A stretch of DNA of 64,000 bases from NCBI GenBank assembly GCA_023014335.1, contig JAECYW010000027.1, forward strand, positions 186,001 through 250,000. The letters are read 5' to 3'. Numbering within the stretch: the first letter of the stretch is position 1; each line of letters opens with the position of its first letter. Below the pieces are notes generated by a model. The model saw only the letters and a list, made by a program, of their open reading frames with translations, made no database searches and was not told the DNA's origin. Source of the DNA: Galerina marginata. Lineage: Eukaryota > Basidiomycota > Agaricomycetes > Agaricales > Galerinaceae. Positions 45,701 to 53,648 of the stretch are shown in pieces. The translations under genes and the position numbers were made by a program.

Positions 45701-48700
45701 CGAGATAACTTTCGGGATCAATCTGCTGAATGGGCTGTATGGGTACAGCCTGACCAGCTGTATTCCTCGGAGCAGGCACTTCCTGCTGAGGAGTTCCGCG
45801 TTCAATTGCGGCCTTATTGGTGAGATATTCAGATCTCAATTTCTCGAGAGCCGCTTTCTGTGCAGCTACATCAATATATTCTCCGGGAATATTAAATTCC
45901 TTAAAGTTAGAAGGCTCGACGCCTTTGCCTTTGAATCGTGATGGGCCTTCACCACGCGACTCAGTTGTACCAGCACGTCGCCGATTATTTTTATCGCGTG
46001 CTTCAACTTTATCAGTACGATTTTTAATTAGCTCTTTTTGAGCTGGAGTCAGCAGGTTTTCTGCTTCTCCAATAACATCTGATCTCGCATTTTCGCGAGA
46101 TTTATCCAGAGCTCTTTTGCTCATATTTCCGGAGTTACTAATATTCTTCTTCTTTTCGCCTGAAGCCAGACTTTGACTCCGACGAGGTCGTCTTTGGACT
46201 ACAGTCCACGGATTCGGGTTATCATCCCGTTGTTCAGGGGATGGCTCAAGGCTTAGATTAGCCGTTTCATTAGAATTACGAAAAGATTCTATTTCGTTCT
46301 GAAGGACAGTAGTACTATTATCTACTGCCGTCTTATTTCCTGCATCATCCGCCTGGTTCAATGGGGATGAGGGGCGGGAGTCGGCTACTACGTCTCGGTA
46401 AGAGCGCGTGGTTCCAGTTTCGGAAGCACGGCCCTCGTCTCCCGAGGATCCGTTTTCGGATTGGGTAGCGGTAACATTCGTCTGGGTATTAACCCCAGAC
46501 ATTCGAGCAGTTCTGGTGCGCAGAGAGTAAGGATGAACTGAATACATACTAAAGATATTAAAAAGGTGCTTTTTATCGAATTAAAAAGGATTAATTTGAT
46601 GTTTGCCGGTAGACAGAAGTGTCGGGTGATCAAGCCGAGGTCGTCCGTCGAAGGCTGAGAGGGATTAGAAAGAGATAACGAAGCTGAGAGTTATGATGTG
46701 GGGGAGGTGCGTTGGTTAATTGTTGAGAGTTGAAACGGGTTCAAAAATATGTGACAACGAGGTGACTTTGGTTACGAAGGTGACCGAAGACCGAATTGAC
46801 ACACGAGTGAGAGAGGTGAGAGATAGCGAACGAAGAGAACCGTTTAAAGCTCTGATATTCACTAGGGGGAAAATAAGTACAAGAGGCTACGTATTTATAC
46901 TAGCTAGAACTAATGAGTCATAGAGATGAATCATTCGGTAGAGAGGAAAGGAGTCAAAACTACATAGTACAAGTTAATAGGACTTCGAGAACGGAAGCGA
47001 GGTGATTCGAGAAGGAATAGATCCGACTGCTACAAGTACAAGATACGAAAGATAAGATAAGAACGAGATAAGAAATGTTACAAGGTCACGTATTTGCTAC
47101 ATCTCTATTAGTCTCCATCATTGAGTCTGAGAGCGCATAGGACATTCATATTTCTCATGACGGTGCTGGGAAAGCCAATATCGAATATGGGCACACCTCT
47201 GATAAAAATATGCGGTTCATCCTCCACGACAGTCTCGGCTTTGAACCTGGCACTGTCGAGAACTGGAAAATTGTGGAGAGTTTTCTCCGTGAGAGAAGTG
47301 CGGCTTCATCGCAGCTGCAGGAGCGAGTCCACGCGATTTGGTCATTGCTTCATTCTTAACGTTACAGAGAACATAACTAAAGATACCCTCGATTTGGCTG
47401 ATGCCGACAGGTTGTGTATAGAAGCTCCACGCACTGGATCGAGGTTGCAGGAAACAAGCGATGAAAAACTCCTGCGGCTTGCTGATGAATGTAAGATAAA
47501 TCCGAATTGTTATTTCCTACGGATGCCTGATTCACAACGAAGTAAATATCCCTGCCATCGCCGTGTTCACCAAATATGACATGCTCGTTAACGAATACTA
47601 CCAAGAGGCGCTGAAGAGTAAAGTTCCCGACACTGATATTGACCGTATTTCGGAAGAAAACGCCGAAATTAGTTTCAACAGTCGTATTAAGGATTTTCGA
47701 TCATTAACGCCAGTTCCATGTGTGAAGGTATCAACCGATGATGACTACCCCGGTTTGTTTCCTTGCGTTCAACCAAGTTTGTTAGAGATCTCATTGAGCA
47801 TGCAGAGGCTGAGCGTTTGAAAACACTTCGGGAATTGGTCGACATTACTAGGCAGCAATTGCTTGGCGTTGAAGCCGACCTCTATGTTCTGTGGGCCACA
47901 GCTCAGCAAGTCAGCGCGCATCAGAAAGTTCAGCGCTCCATTAGGTACGTGCTTTACCCAAGTTTGGCCCATCACCGCGGGATATTGTTTATTGACCACC
48001 ATTCGATTAGCGAAGGATGCAAGAGTATGTATCTGCCGGTCTGAATGATTATCTTGAAATACTGACTTTCGGAACAGAATACTGGATTGACTTGGGAAGA
48101 AGCACAGTCTTTCAGGGACATAATCTGATCGACTGTGTCCAACGTATCCACAACGACATTCTCAAGATCTGGAATTTCAATGACCCACTGAAGGTTGGTA
48201 GAACATCTCATTCAACGCTGGACATATTCGGATAATACACCTCTAGTTACTTTCGGGAGATATCTTTTTCGCGAAAATGCTGCAGCTGGTCGAACCGTTA
48301 TTGAGTGAATATGAAAGCCCAACTGGACCGTAAGTTAAGTCCCTATTGATTCTACTAAACCTGAGTAGGATCGCATCTAGAGATGACCGGCTTTCGCAAT
48401 ACTCGGATCTGATGTCCCTCGCAACCGCAGTGGGTACCTCTTTCGCGCAGATCTTGGGTGCTGCCGGGATTGGCATCGTAGCTTTCAAGTATCTCTACGG
48501 AAAGTACCAAAGAATGTACGTGAGACATTCTTCGATTTCAAAACACTATTGATGATTACTTAGCCCATTGACTGCACGATGTCTGGGAGCATATATTGTC
48601 GACCTCACGTTGGTTCTCCACCATCTTTTTATAAATACACTCGCCATGGAACCGCCAAGACCTTTGTCCGAGGAACTCATCTCCGGCGCGGTAGCGAGCC

Positions 48701-48828
48701 ACAAAGACATGGATGCCAAGAAGGTTCACAATCGCGTTCATGCGATGACTTTTGGAAACTTGCCTTCACATTTCGAGACGAAAATTGCAGATTTGATTCG
48801 AGAGTTTCTCCAAATAGATACGGAGTAA
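39702..48828 (+). CDS. P-loop GTPase, copy 2, with an LTR element in intron 3
   Basis: Twelve exons: 39702-39763, 39820-39844, 39893-39940, 47141-47340, 47411-47490, 47543-47727, 47778-47944, 48011-48024, 48078-48193, 48247-48329, 48369-48515, 48564-48828. All phases agree, giving 463 residues and no internal stop. Motifs: G1 GKSGVGKSS (exons 2/3), ISHDGAGKANIEYG (switch I area), G3 LHDSLGFEPG, HAIW, and G4 IPAIAVFTKYD. Then come a long helix (VLWATAQQVSAHQK) and LGRSTVFQGHNLIDC, and hydrophobic segments near the C-terminus (GTSFAQILGAAGIGIVAF and AYIVDLTLVLHHLF) that suggest membrane contact. Intron 3 was 56 nt and now spans 7200 bp because a Gypsy element landed in it. Function of the family is unknown. 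Whether the enlarged intron is still spliced cannot be told from sequence. Confidence 0.78.
39963..40314 (-). repeat. LTR, 3' in element orientation
   Basis: 352 bp, no difference found against 46750-47101. Next to it on the inside, the element strand reads a purine-rich AGGAGGG stretch (plus strand CCCTCCT at about 40320), a candidate polypurine tract. Confidence 0.9.
40354..43374 (-). CDS. Gypsy integrase-type polyprotein remnant with C-terminal extension
   Basis: About 1000 residues. Residues 1-110 are basic and resemble the linker that normally lies between RNase H and integrase in agaricomycete Gypsy polyproteins. The integrase has an HHCC finger (H195, H200, C230, C233) and the catalytic triad D263, D327, E363 with the standard 35-residue spacing between the last two. 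A chromodomain-like module lies at about 559-605 (EWAVDKILSH, FEVKWKAG). Residues about 620-1006 are an unusual Ser/Thr-rich extension with no recognised domain. No reverse transcriptase or RNase H precedes it. The frame is open from a stop near 43418, overlaps the end of the gag ORF by about 30 bases in the -1 frame, and its first ATG is about 24 bases after the coordinate given as start. It could be expressed by frameshift or reinitiation. Confidence 0.85.
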   Translation of the reverse strand: MDVEKEPSMPILAGIEARVAVQRKPRKQPAPAESGRPETSKEFAARMKGHFVLRGPQQRKEGEGVQKTRKSTKKPKKVIQNTKKATETTPLVRPIETESHEDTEATRIETVAHQTSLLTVVSQSEHGLDLEKSIRNNFKSDLFFRKILEKPTDYKNFSVENGLIYLRNNSRKLLCIPNLVIDGRSAREIVISEAHSLLAHLATNKTLSYLRDHVWWKNMAADTAAYCATCMTCKRSKPSNQKPFGLLNPLPVPGSPWESIGIDFVGPLPESKNRDSTFDSITVVICLLTGMVHLIPSRINYTSRQIAELVFEEVYKLHGLPKHIISDRDVLFTSTFWSRLNSLIGTELKMSSAYHPETDGSTERANRTITQMLRQCVDSKQTDWVSKLPSIEFAINSARSESTGYAPFFLNTGRMPRSMIWNSPREDEYPSVKSFALQRKLAIIAAHDSILAARVKQTREANKHRKLAPFTEGELVYLSTKNLSFPKGLARKLIPKFIGPYKIVKDFKNQSFKIELPSNLKQRGIHDVFHASLLRIHVPNDDRLFPGRLFSQLNIGNDAEAEWAVDKILSHSGAKKDAVFEVKWKAGDITWLLYPQAEHLNALQQYFDLMGIENIDSLPPGSGKPPQDDSQILISYLDLFSVSLSYKSLSNFVSKSPSSSVELDFHSPTAIPPTHSHLHPSTMSKHSMSTRATTFPDVVVNAEPSAVSDNNIIVDSNLSTGSSADSQTVTTHAVDNSKSDAVAIIESTLANTDSGPVHSINPALLSDSSIKREEIALKTQLEADRKAVRFSGINWNKNSRFPTINHPYFIRINMNIFRLTNPVTNMHTLYHGGQIALFISSGKRIHAGKFKPSIMSAGYLPFATAFNSGLPSDQPKRFPLYTPTHGFSLAHAPTFTLEDFHINPDQNGWSQIRRRRGPPPAEPRFDRRSVKYNQYTPRTSNTNYSRQAKGKKRADTPYPCPDLLTEPVPSTSKHATHLHDDFNQYFNCFNDDNDSLFEDSSMITSD
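43383..46547 (-). CDS. Gypsy gag-like protein with zinc knuckle and long C-terminal part
   Basis: 1054 residues from ATG 46547. Residues 1-350 are hydrophilic and Ser/Arg-rich (SDSSDSSSSDSDS, RRSKSRRRSKS). A retrotransposon gag core spans about 355-525 (FILSYYLTDTAYDFY, QEFFEELFNYCFP, REKVIKFWFGL). A CCHC zinc knuckle, CFNCKEHGHLSRNC, lies at 637-650. Residues 651-1054 are acidic and unassigned; the protease expected there is not visible. The protein should form the particle shell and bind RNA. Opposite-strand and other-frame ORFs inside it are shadows. Confidence 0.87.
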   Translation of the reverse strand: MYSVHPYSLRTRTARMSGVNTQTNVTATQSENGSSGDEGRASETGTTRSYRDVVADSRPSSPLNQADDAGNKTAVDNSTTVLQNEIESFRNSNETANLSLEPSPEQRDDNPNPWTVVQRRPRRSQSLASGEKKKNISNSGNMSKRALDKSRENARSDVIGEAENLLTPAQKELIKNRTDKVEARDKNNRRRAGTTESRGEGPSRFKGKGVEPSNFKEFNIPGEYIDVAAQKAALEKLRSEYLTNKAAIERGTPQQEVPAPRNTAGQAVPIQPIQQIDPESYLGHTLKNINQLGTRPSGDPSGSDSSDSSSSDSDSRPGKNPRGRDSSSSDRGSPNRRSKSRRRSKSAALKSNKSGLKPIAPKPYNGIADTRTYNRFVTEGTTYVKDGKVPQNRQAFILSYYLTDTAYDFYTQKVSMNFEQWTLQEFFEELFNYCFPVNYRMEQRLKLKRTFQNDKKVSAFVHELEELYNIIGSVSEREKVIKFWFGLRTSIQRGLWRDLLNPESARWAEVTKRAEIIEIAEAVSEMRDRRNNDTKPKNNPNTPSGSRGSANTHRKRREFQFERPGPRAFQRDRSEQPRSNQSDWRSRSQKPANAPDRQSSTFTRGTSRFTPRPQRSDKPRSNLSDKERAELLAAGKCFNCKEHGHLSRNCPKGNSVRSTSSKPPGVTNFSIEVVPDASDTSDEVEILDNLRLASIHFSELEAEEMAASSDEFEELDSLELDLINFPIYQEDVEVMLDSIHVGMIEVSPSDLSARAAHFALGPQWDMYGPQHSRRTSVGDSLALMATHVLQREQPYPGDSPWVLREPIQQRFYVECEDFDFYAIYDRYRLLRTEIHKKYLQDHYFRLGYWYEIQCAIKYNLFEGAMIRTWTMGDSYGHNAMLVLRSGIHSLYPTQNLTIHDEHRFTVVSSSETTYDIHDEDYEEQAISINKNLLKDPSFDLGLWYQARLPGTPPSSPRSHDSPPPSDQDPDEGFIGSPNPGSGGITIATGSLRSEGAPTITEEEELWTDQRNGISNRPHRPIGDLYLWALTSILESSGPYPGDNLTDIVPEGETL
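46750..47101 (-). repeat. LTR, 5' in element orientation
   Basis: 352 bp, apparently identical to 39963-40314. Just inside, the element strand reads TATTTTTGAACCCG; no classical TGG-type primer binding site touches the LTR. Confidence 0.9.
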
Positions 48829-51800
48829 GGAAGTGGCATCGTCGTGAATTCTCAAACGTAGTATTGACCCTCACTGTTGTACGATTATTAGTTGTTGTTG
48901 TGGTAAATACCAGGCGTGGTCCAATTCCTGAACGCCGGTTACTTGGAATTATGACAATGCAGGCAAGCTCTTGCATCATCGCCCCGAGACCCTGATTTTG
49001 ACAAAATTCACTGGTGTATCACAACTGATGTTGTGTTTTCTCGTCGCTTACGACCTATCATGTGTCAGGTCCACATGCTCCAGTAGAGGACAAAACCTTT
49101 CGTATATTGAACCTACAAGCTATCCAGATGCATACCTGAAATACATTCGTATGCCAGTCAAGCGTCTGAAGGACTTAATGGAGAGTCGATGCGACCTCGC
49201 TTCCTCTCCTCTGTAACACCTGTCCACGTCTAGCAGTGTTGAGCTGAGCTGTCCAACTTCAGAACATTCACCACGCACTTTAAGCTCCATTGCCACCTTC
49301 CACGCCTAGAGTCTTCGGCGCCTTCATTGAGGTTCTCGTCCCAGTAGCCACAAGCGTACGAGTTGGAAAAACTCGGCCTCATCCAGGGATCCGAAATTCG
49401 TTATCTCCCAATTCCGTAGTACTCTAGAACGTAAATTTAATTGTTGAGTAGGTTGAAAAAGACGCAATGGGAATACGTCGGGAATATATATACATATATC
49501 GGTACAAAAAGGGAATGAAGTGTTTAAAGAATGACGAAAATGTGCGCCGCCGAACGGTCTCCTGGGTAAGTTCGATAATTAAATAGCGACAGCATGAGCA
49601 GCAGCGATCGACGAGTAGGCGTGTACCTTAGTCGAATCGCAGTTCCCGAAACGCCGGGATACGGTTCCGCTGACGCTTGAGGAGATGTTCGAATGCGATA
49701 GGCATCGAGGACGGTATGAATGTTTGAAATTTGAAACAGGAAAACAGCAGACAGACAGGGCGGGCACATGAGCTTCGACGTACGAGCTACCAAGGCCGAC
49801 GATGGAAACGACAATGGACCAAAAGGAAAGAAACCAGGAAGTGGGTTTCGACCTTGGCGAAAAATTCTAAATCTAGGCACCCTAGACCAACGGCAGCGGC
49901 GGCGCGGTGTTGGATCACCAGTACTGAGCACCGGGACCCCGCTGGCACGAACGGGGCAGGCAGAGGTTCAGAAAAGAAAGTGTCCACGAACTATCGGGCC
50001 GGAAAGGAGGGGATAAAGAAAAAGAGAACCACGCCTTCGCGCAGCAGCGTGAAGCTTGGAGACTTCATGATGGCCAAAGCCTGCTGGTCAAGCTCCGAAC
50101 TGGGGGGAGGGAGGTTCGGAGAGAGGGGTCGATAAACTCGCGGGCAGGAGAGGTGAGGATGATGAGAACGAGAAGGCCCTCGTTGTACTGCCGCGTAGAT
50201 ATCGGAGGCTTCGTAGGAGGTCAAACGAGAAGGTTTGGGGGCGCATACACGTAGCTCTGCTCTCTTGGTTGGCGTCGGATCTAACGGAGACGGAGTTTCG
50301 CGGTGGGTTGAGGAGGTAGAAGCGGGCCAAGGAAGCCCAGCGCCGTTAGAATACTTGGAATTGAATATGTAGCCTGTACGATTGAAGTGCTGGTGCTGAT
50401 GACGTTGAAGTTCGCGGCCGTGGTAGACAGCCAACGACAAACCAGGCAGGAGCGGCGCCAGTTTGGGAGAGCTCCTTCTTCAACTCGAGGTCTTCTCCCT
50501 AGCGTAGTTCCTTGACCGCTCGATGCCCCCAAAGTCCCGCTTGTTTGCCTCTCTACCCGCCGTTCCCACTCCTACAATGTTCATTGCTTCCAAACGAACA
50601 TGGGCCGATCGGCGGACAAAGAGCAAATGTCGGCTCCATAGTGGTAAAACGGTTTTTATTAAACGTTGAACATTGAACGTCGAGGCCAAGGGACTGTGCG
50701 AAGCACGATACGCAGGACGGAAAGTAAATGTTTTCCATCTTCATCAGGGGGTGGACCGGAAGTGCGATATTGGATCCAAGACTGACTAGTAAGATAGACG
50801 TGAGGATGGGACAGCTCCGCCGGCGACCGCGATGGGCATCGGTGGTGAATGATAGTCGAGCTCGACGTGAGGCGTGCCGATTAAAGACTATGAAAGAAGC
50901 TTTCAGTAATGCACTTCCTCCACGCCCTCCAGAGGATGCACTTACCGCGAATCCAGAATTGCTTCCCTACCAAATTAGCGCAGGAAGTGCTCATCGTTCC
51001 CGGTTTGGATGGTGAGAATGCTAAGACTTCAATGCTTGGTGGAAGCTGAAAAAAGTTGATGTCGAGTCAGTTATGGTGGGTAGAAGATGAAAAATGACGC
51101 GTTGAAACCTCGTATGTAGACTGGAGGGCTCAGGAACGGGTGCCTATGGCGTTGAGGATCGCGGTCGTGGAAGAGAGCCAGTGACGAGCCAAGCACGCGC
51201 AACGACAGCTCCTCAGCTCATCGTTTTCTTCCTGGCGCGTTCCATGACCGGTCAACCCCTTTAGCCTCAGAGCTCAAGGCCTCGTCCAAGTCCCCTGCCT
51301 TCTCCACCGGCCTACCCGCCGTCTAATTCATCATTGCTCCACGACATCGAATGACTAGCCTCCAGAGACCAATAGTCGGCTCCAGATCGTTAAAGGGGTT
51401 AACATTAAACATTGCAGGTTTCCGAGTCAGAGGTGGAGAGCGCCGCCACCAGGTCCGTTGGGCTCAACGAGGGAGGCGGAGGTATTCTGGTCGATAACTG
51501 GATAAGAAAGTATCAGCGAAACATATCCTTCTACACCGTCTAAAAGATGCACGTACTGAGAATCGGCCTTTTCCACCCTTCTACCGATCAGGGCAGAATC
51601 TGTTTGTAATGCTCAACGATCCCGCATCCTGAGCGTGCTTGTGGAAGCTGTAAAAAGTCGAAGCCTAGTTAGTTATCGTGGGTTGAAGGTGAGGAGGACC
51701 CATCTTACGCGTGGTCTGGCTATTTATCGTTTTGAGGAGAAGAAACAAACGGATCGGGAGGCAACTCAGGCATGGGAGGTCGTTTTGATTGACACTGTTT

Positions 51801-52512
51801 GGTTTGGATGCCAAAGCCATTCGGGCCCAATTCGGGCTCATTCCCGGGTGCATTCCGGACGACTTGTCGCCTTGTCGAGCTCAACCATCCGTAATTCGAT
51901 CCTTCAGCTCCACTTCCTCTTCGTCCTTACTTTCTATCTCTGCGCACTTACTCTGGCCTCTTTTTCAGGGATGGCGCAATAACAACCCTCCGCGTGGAGA
52001 TAATCAGGACGACCGTGCGTTTGTTGAATGTTGGGACTGGTATTTATTCTGACCTTTCAGGCCGTTTGTTGAACGGCGTACGGAACAGGTGAACAGGGAC
52101 ACCAGCTCAGCGCCATGAGACTAGGATCGGGTGAATTGGGCACTGGCTGAGTGACGTCGCCGACTATGGCATTGGCCGAGCTGGGCAATGCATACTCGGA
52201 AGTAAAGATAGTAAACATCACAATCGTCATTCTAGGATAAGTACGCTCTACGACACGCGCGATTTCAGACTGACACAAAGCCTAAAGGGAAGGTCCCGGC
52301 CAAGGACACAATTCGGTTATTCGGAAAATTGGGAACCAATTATTTTCACGGTTTATGATATTAGTTTGCAGGAAATTAGAACCTCCCCGGTGAGTCGACA
52401 AACGTGAACACTGCCATCATTTCAACATCACTATCGATGCGTACCAGTGACCAGATACACTACATGACCGAACCATGTCAGTCTAATATTGGACTTTAGC
52501 ACCCCGTTCCTT
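48829..52512. repeat. Repeat mosaic (right block, part 1)
   Basis: No gene supported. Bases about 49590-49870 are a decayed LAIVG-type module in another frame. Bases about 50000-50260 hold GAGAGGGG/GCAGCAGCGTGAAGCTTGGAG modules. Bases about 51120-52510 form the upstream half of a unit repeated at 55910-57410 and 60870-62800, with shared strings TTTGGATGCCAAAGCCATTCGGGCC and CATCCGTAATTCGATCC. Confidence 0.5.
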
Positions 52513-52520
52513 TATATTTA
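52513..52520 (+). promoter_or_regulatory. TATA-like box of four-helix gene A
   Basis: TATATTTA followed by AGTGATAGCTGTGCAGCTG, about 160 bases before the ATG. The same block, preceded by GATGTCAGTCTAATATTGGACTTT in copies B and C, occurs at the same distance before the other two genes. Confidence 0.5.
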
Positions 52521-52677
52521 AGTGATAGCTGTGCAGCTGCATGATACGGTGAGTTCCTTTCCAGAACTTGCCATCGTCGGGGTGCAGAACCTCAACATCC
52601 ATCTCCATCGCCCACCTTCGCAAGACTGCAACACCTACTAATAAATAAACCGAGAAAGTGAGGGCAAAAACACGGAC

Positions 52678-53648
52678 ATGAACACCGCCCAGATTAACGC
52701 TATCTTCATATGGGCCACATTTTGTACGTCCCGCCTACCCGCCTTCGCTCCAAGTCCCCGCATCCGAGTCCAGGACACTGACACATTGCATTTTCCTGGT
52801 TTCAACTTCCAACGCCGTGAATAGGCACCATAACATCCTGTTCAACAGCCATCTGCGCCCTCTCCGCAATCCTTCTATCCTGGCTCACAAATCTTTCTCC
52901 ACCGATTCACGACGCCGTTAACAGCGTATTCATCGACTTGTCGATATACCTCGGCTTTGCACTCGCAAGCTCCCTTGCTTTGCTTGTGTCCGTCATTTTG
53001 TAAGTAAATCTCACTCTCACTCTCATTGCGAACTTACGGGTATTGCAACTCACGGGCATTCATGCACCATCGGAATCTCAACCTGCGACTGCCTGCTGGT
53101 CAGGTCGCTTGCCACCCCATTGGCTCCACCCTCGCGCGCTTTCTGGCGGACTTGGTTCACAGACTTGCTCGTCGGCGTTCTTTGTACCCTCGCCGTCATT
53201 GCGATCCTCGTGTTCTGCTTCATGTCGGAGTGGCAACCATGTGCGTTCTTGTTCTCTCTTTCTTTCCTGTGCTTCAAGCGGTGTTTCTCTGTTCCATCTT
53301 ACTGTTAAACAGGCTCGGTCATGTCCCAACTACAGCTCTCTCTACATCCGGAAGTCATCCCCGATGCATTAGCCGCCTGCCGCGAACTCAAGGCTTTGGA
53401 CATTCTCGCCGCGGCCAATTTACTGCTCAGTAAGCCTCTAATTCCCCTTTCCCTCATGTCCATACGCAATCATCTCCCCGTATTCATTTTTATTGGTAGT
53501 TGTGACATTCCCGTTTTCCCTCTGCCAAATGCATAAGCAATCAAGAACCAGCCAAACCGCAAGGCGCAACCGCAATAATAATATCAATAAAAGGACCACT
53601 GAAGCCGATAATGAACTCAACTTAAGTACTTTTTTCCCCGAGCTGTAG
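52678..53648 (+). CDS. Four-helix membrane protein, copy A
   Basis: Five exons: 52678-52723, 52849-52999, 53104-53240, 53313-53429 and 53500-53648, in phase, giving 199 residues. Four hydrophobic segments are visible: AIFIWATFSICALSAILLSW from exon 1 into 2, LGFALASSLALLVSVIL, LLVGVLCTLAVIAILVFCFM and LDILAAANLL into exon 5. A polar Asn/Thr-rich tail follows. No known family recognised. Compared with copies B and C, the poly-T run near 53630 is longer by one or more bases and shifts the frame. The tail therefore ends at TAG 53646-53648, about 15 residues earlier and with a different sequence. Neighbours are decayed repeats. The three copies share exon lengths and promoter. Confidence 0.72.

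Larger units (their letters stand above)
39963..47101 (-). mobile_element. Ty3/Gypsy-type LTR element lacking reverse transcriptase, 7139 bp
   Basis: Two 352-bp LTRs (39963-40314 and 46750-47101) appear identical on reading base by base. They start TGTGAC and end CTACA in plus orientation. The 5-bp target duplication TCTCT lies at 39958-39962 and 47102-47106. The internal part encodes, on the minus strand, a gag-like ORF and an integrase-like ORF, nearly abutting at 43374/43383. There is no aspartic protease, reverse transcriptase (no YVDD/YIDD block) or RNase H in any frame between them. LTR identity points to a very recent insertion. Mobility would require enzymes from a related complete element. 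Confidence 0.9.

Noticed and set aside
46700..46749. Classical tRNA primer binding site next to the 5' LTR
   Set aside because: The sequence inside the LTR does not start with TGG or an obvious tRNA 3' complement, so no site is claimed.
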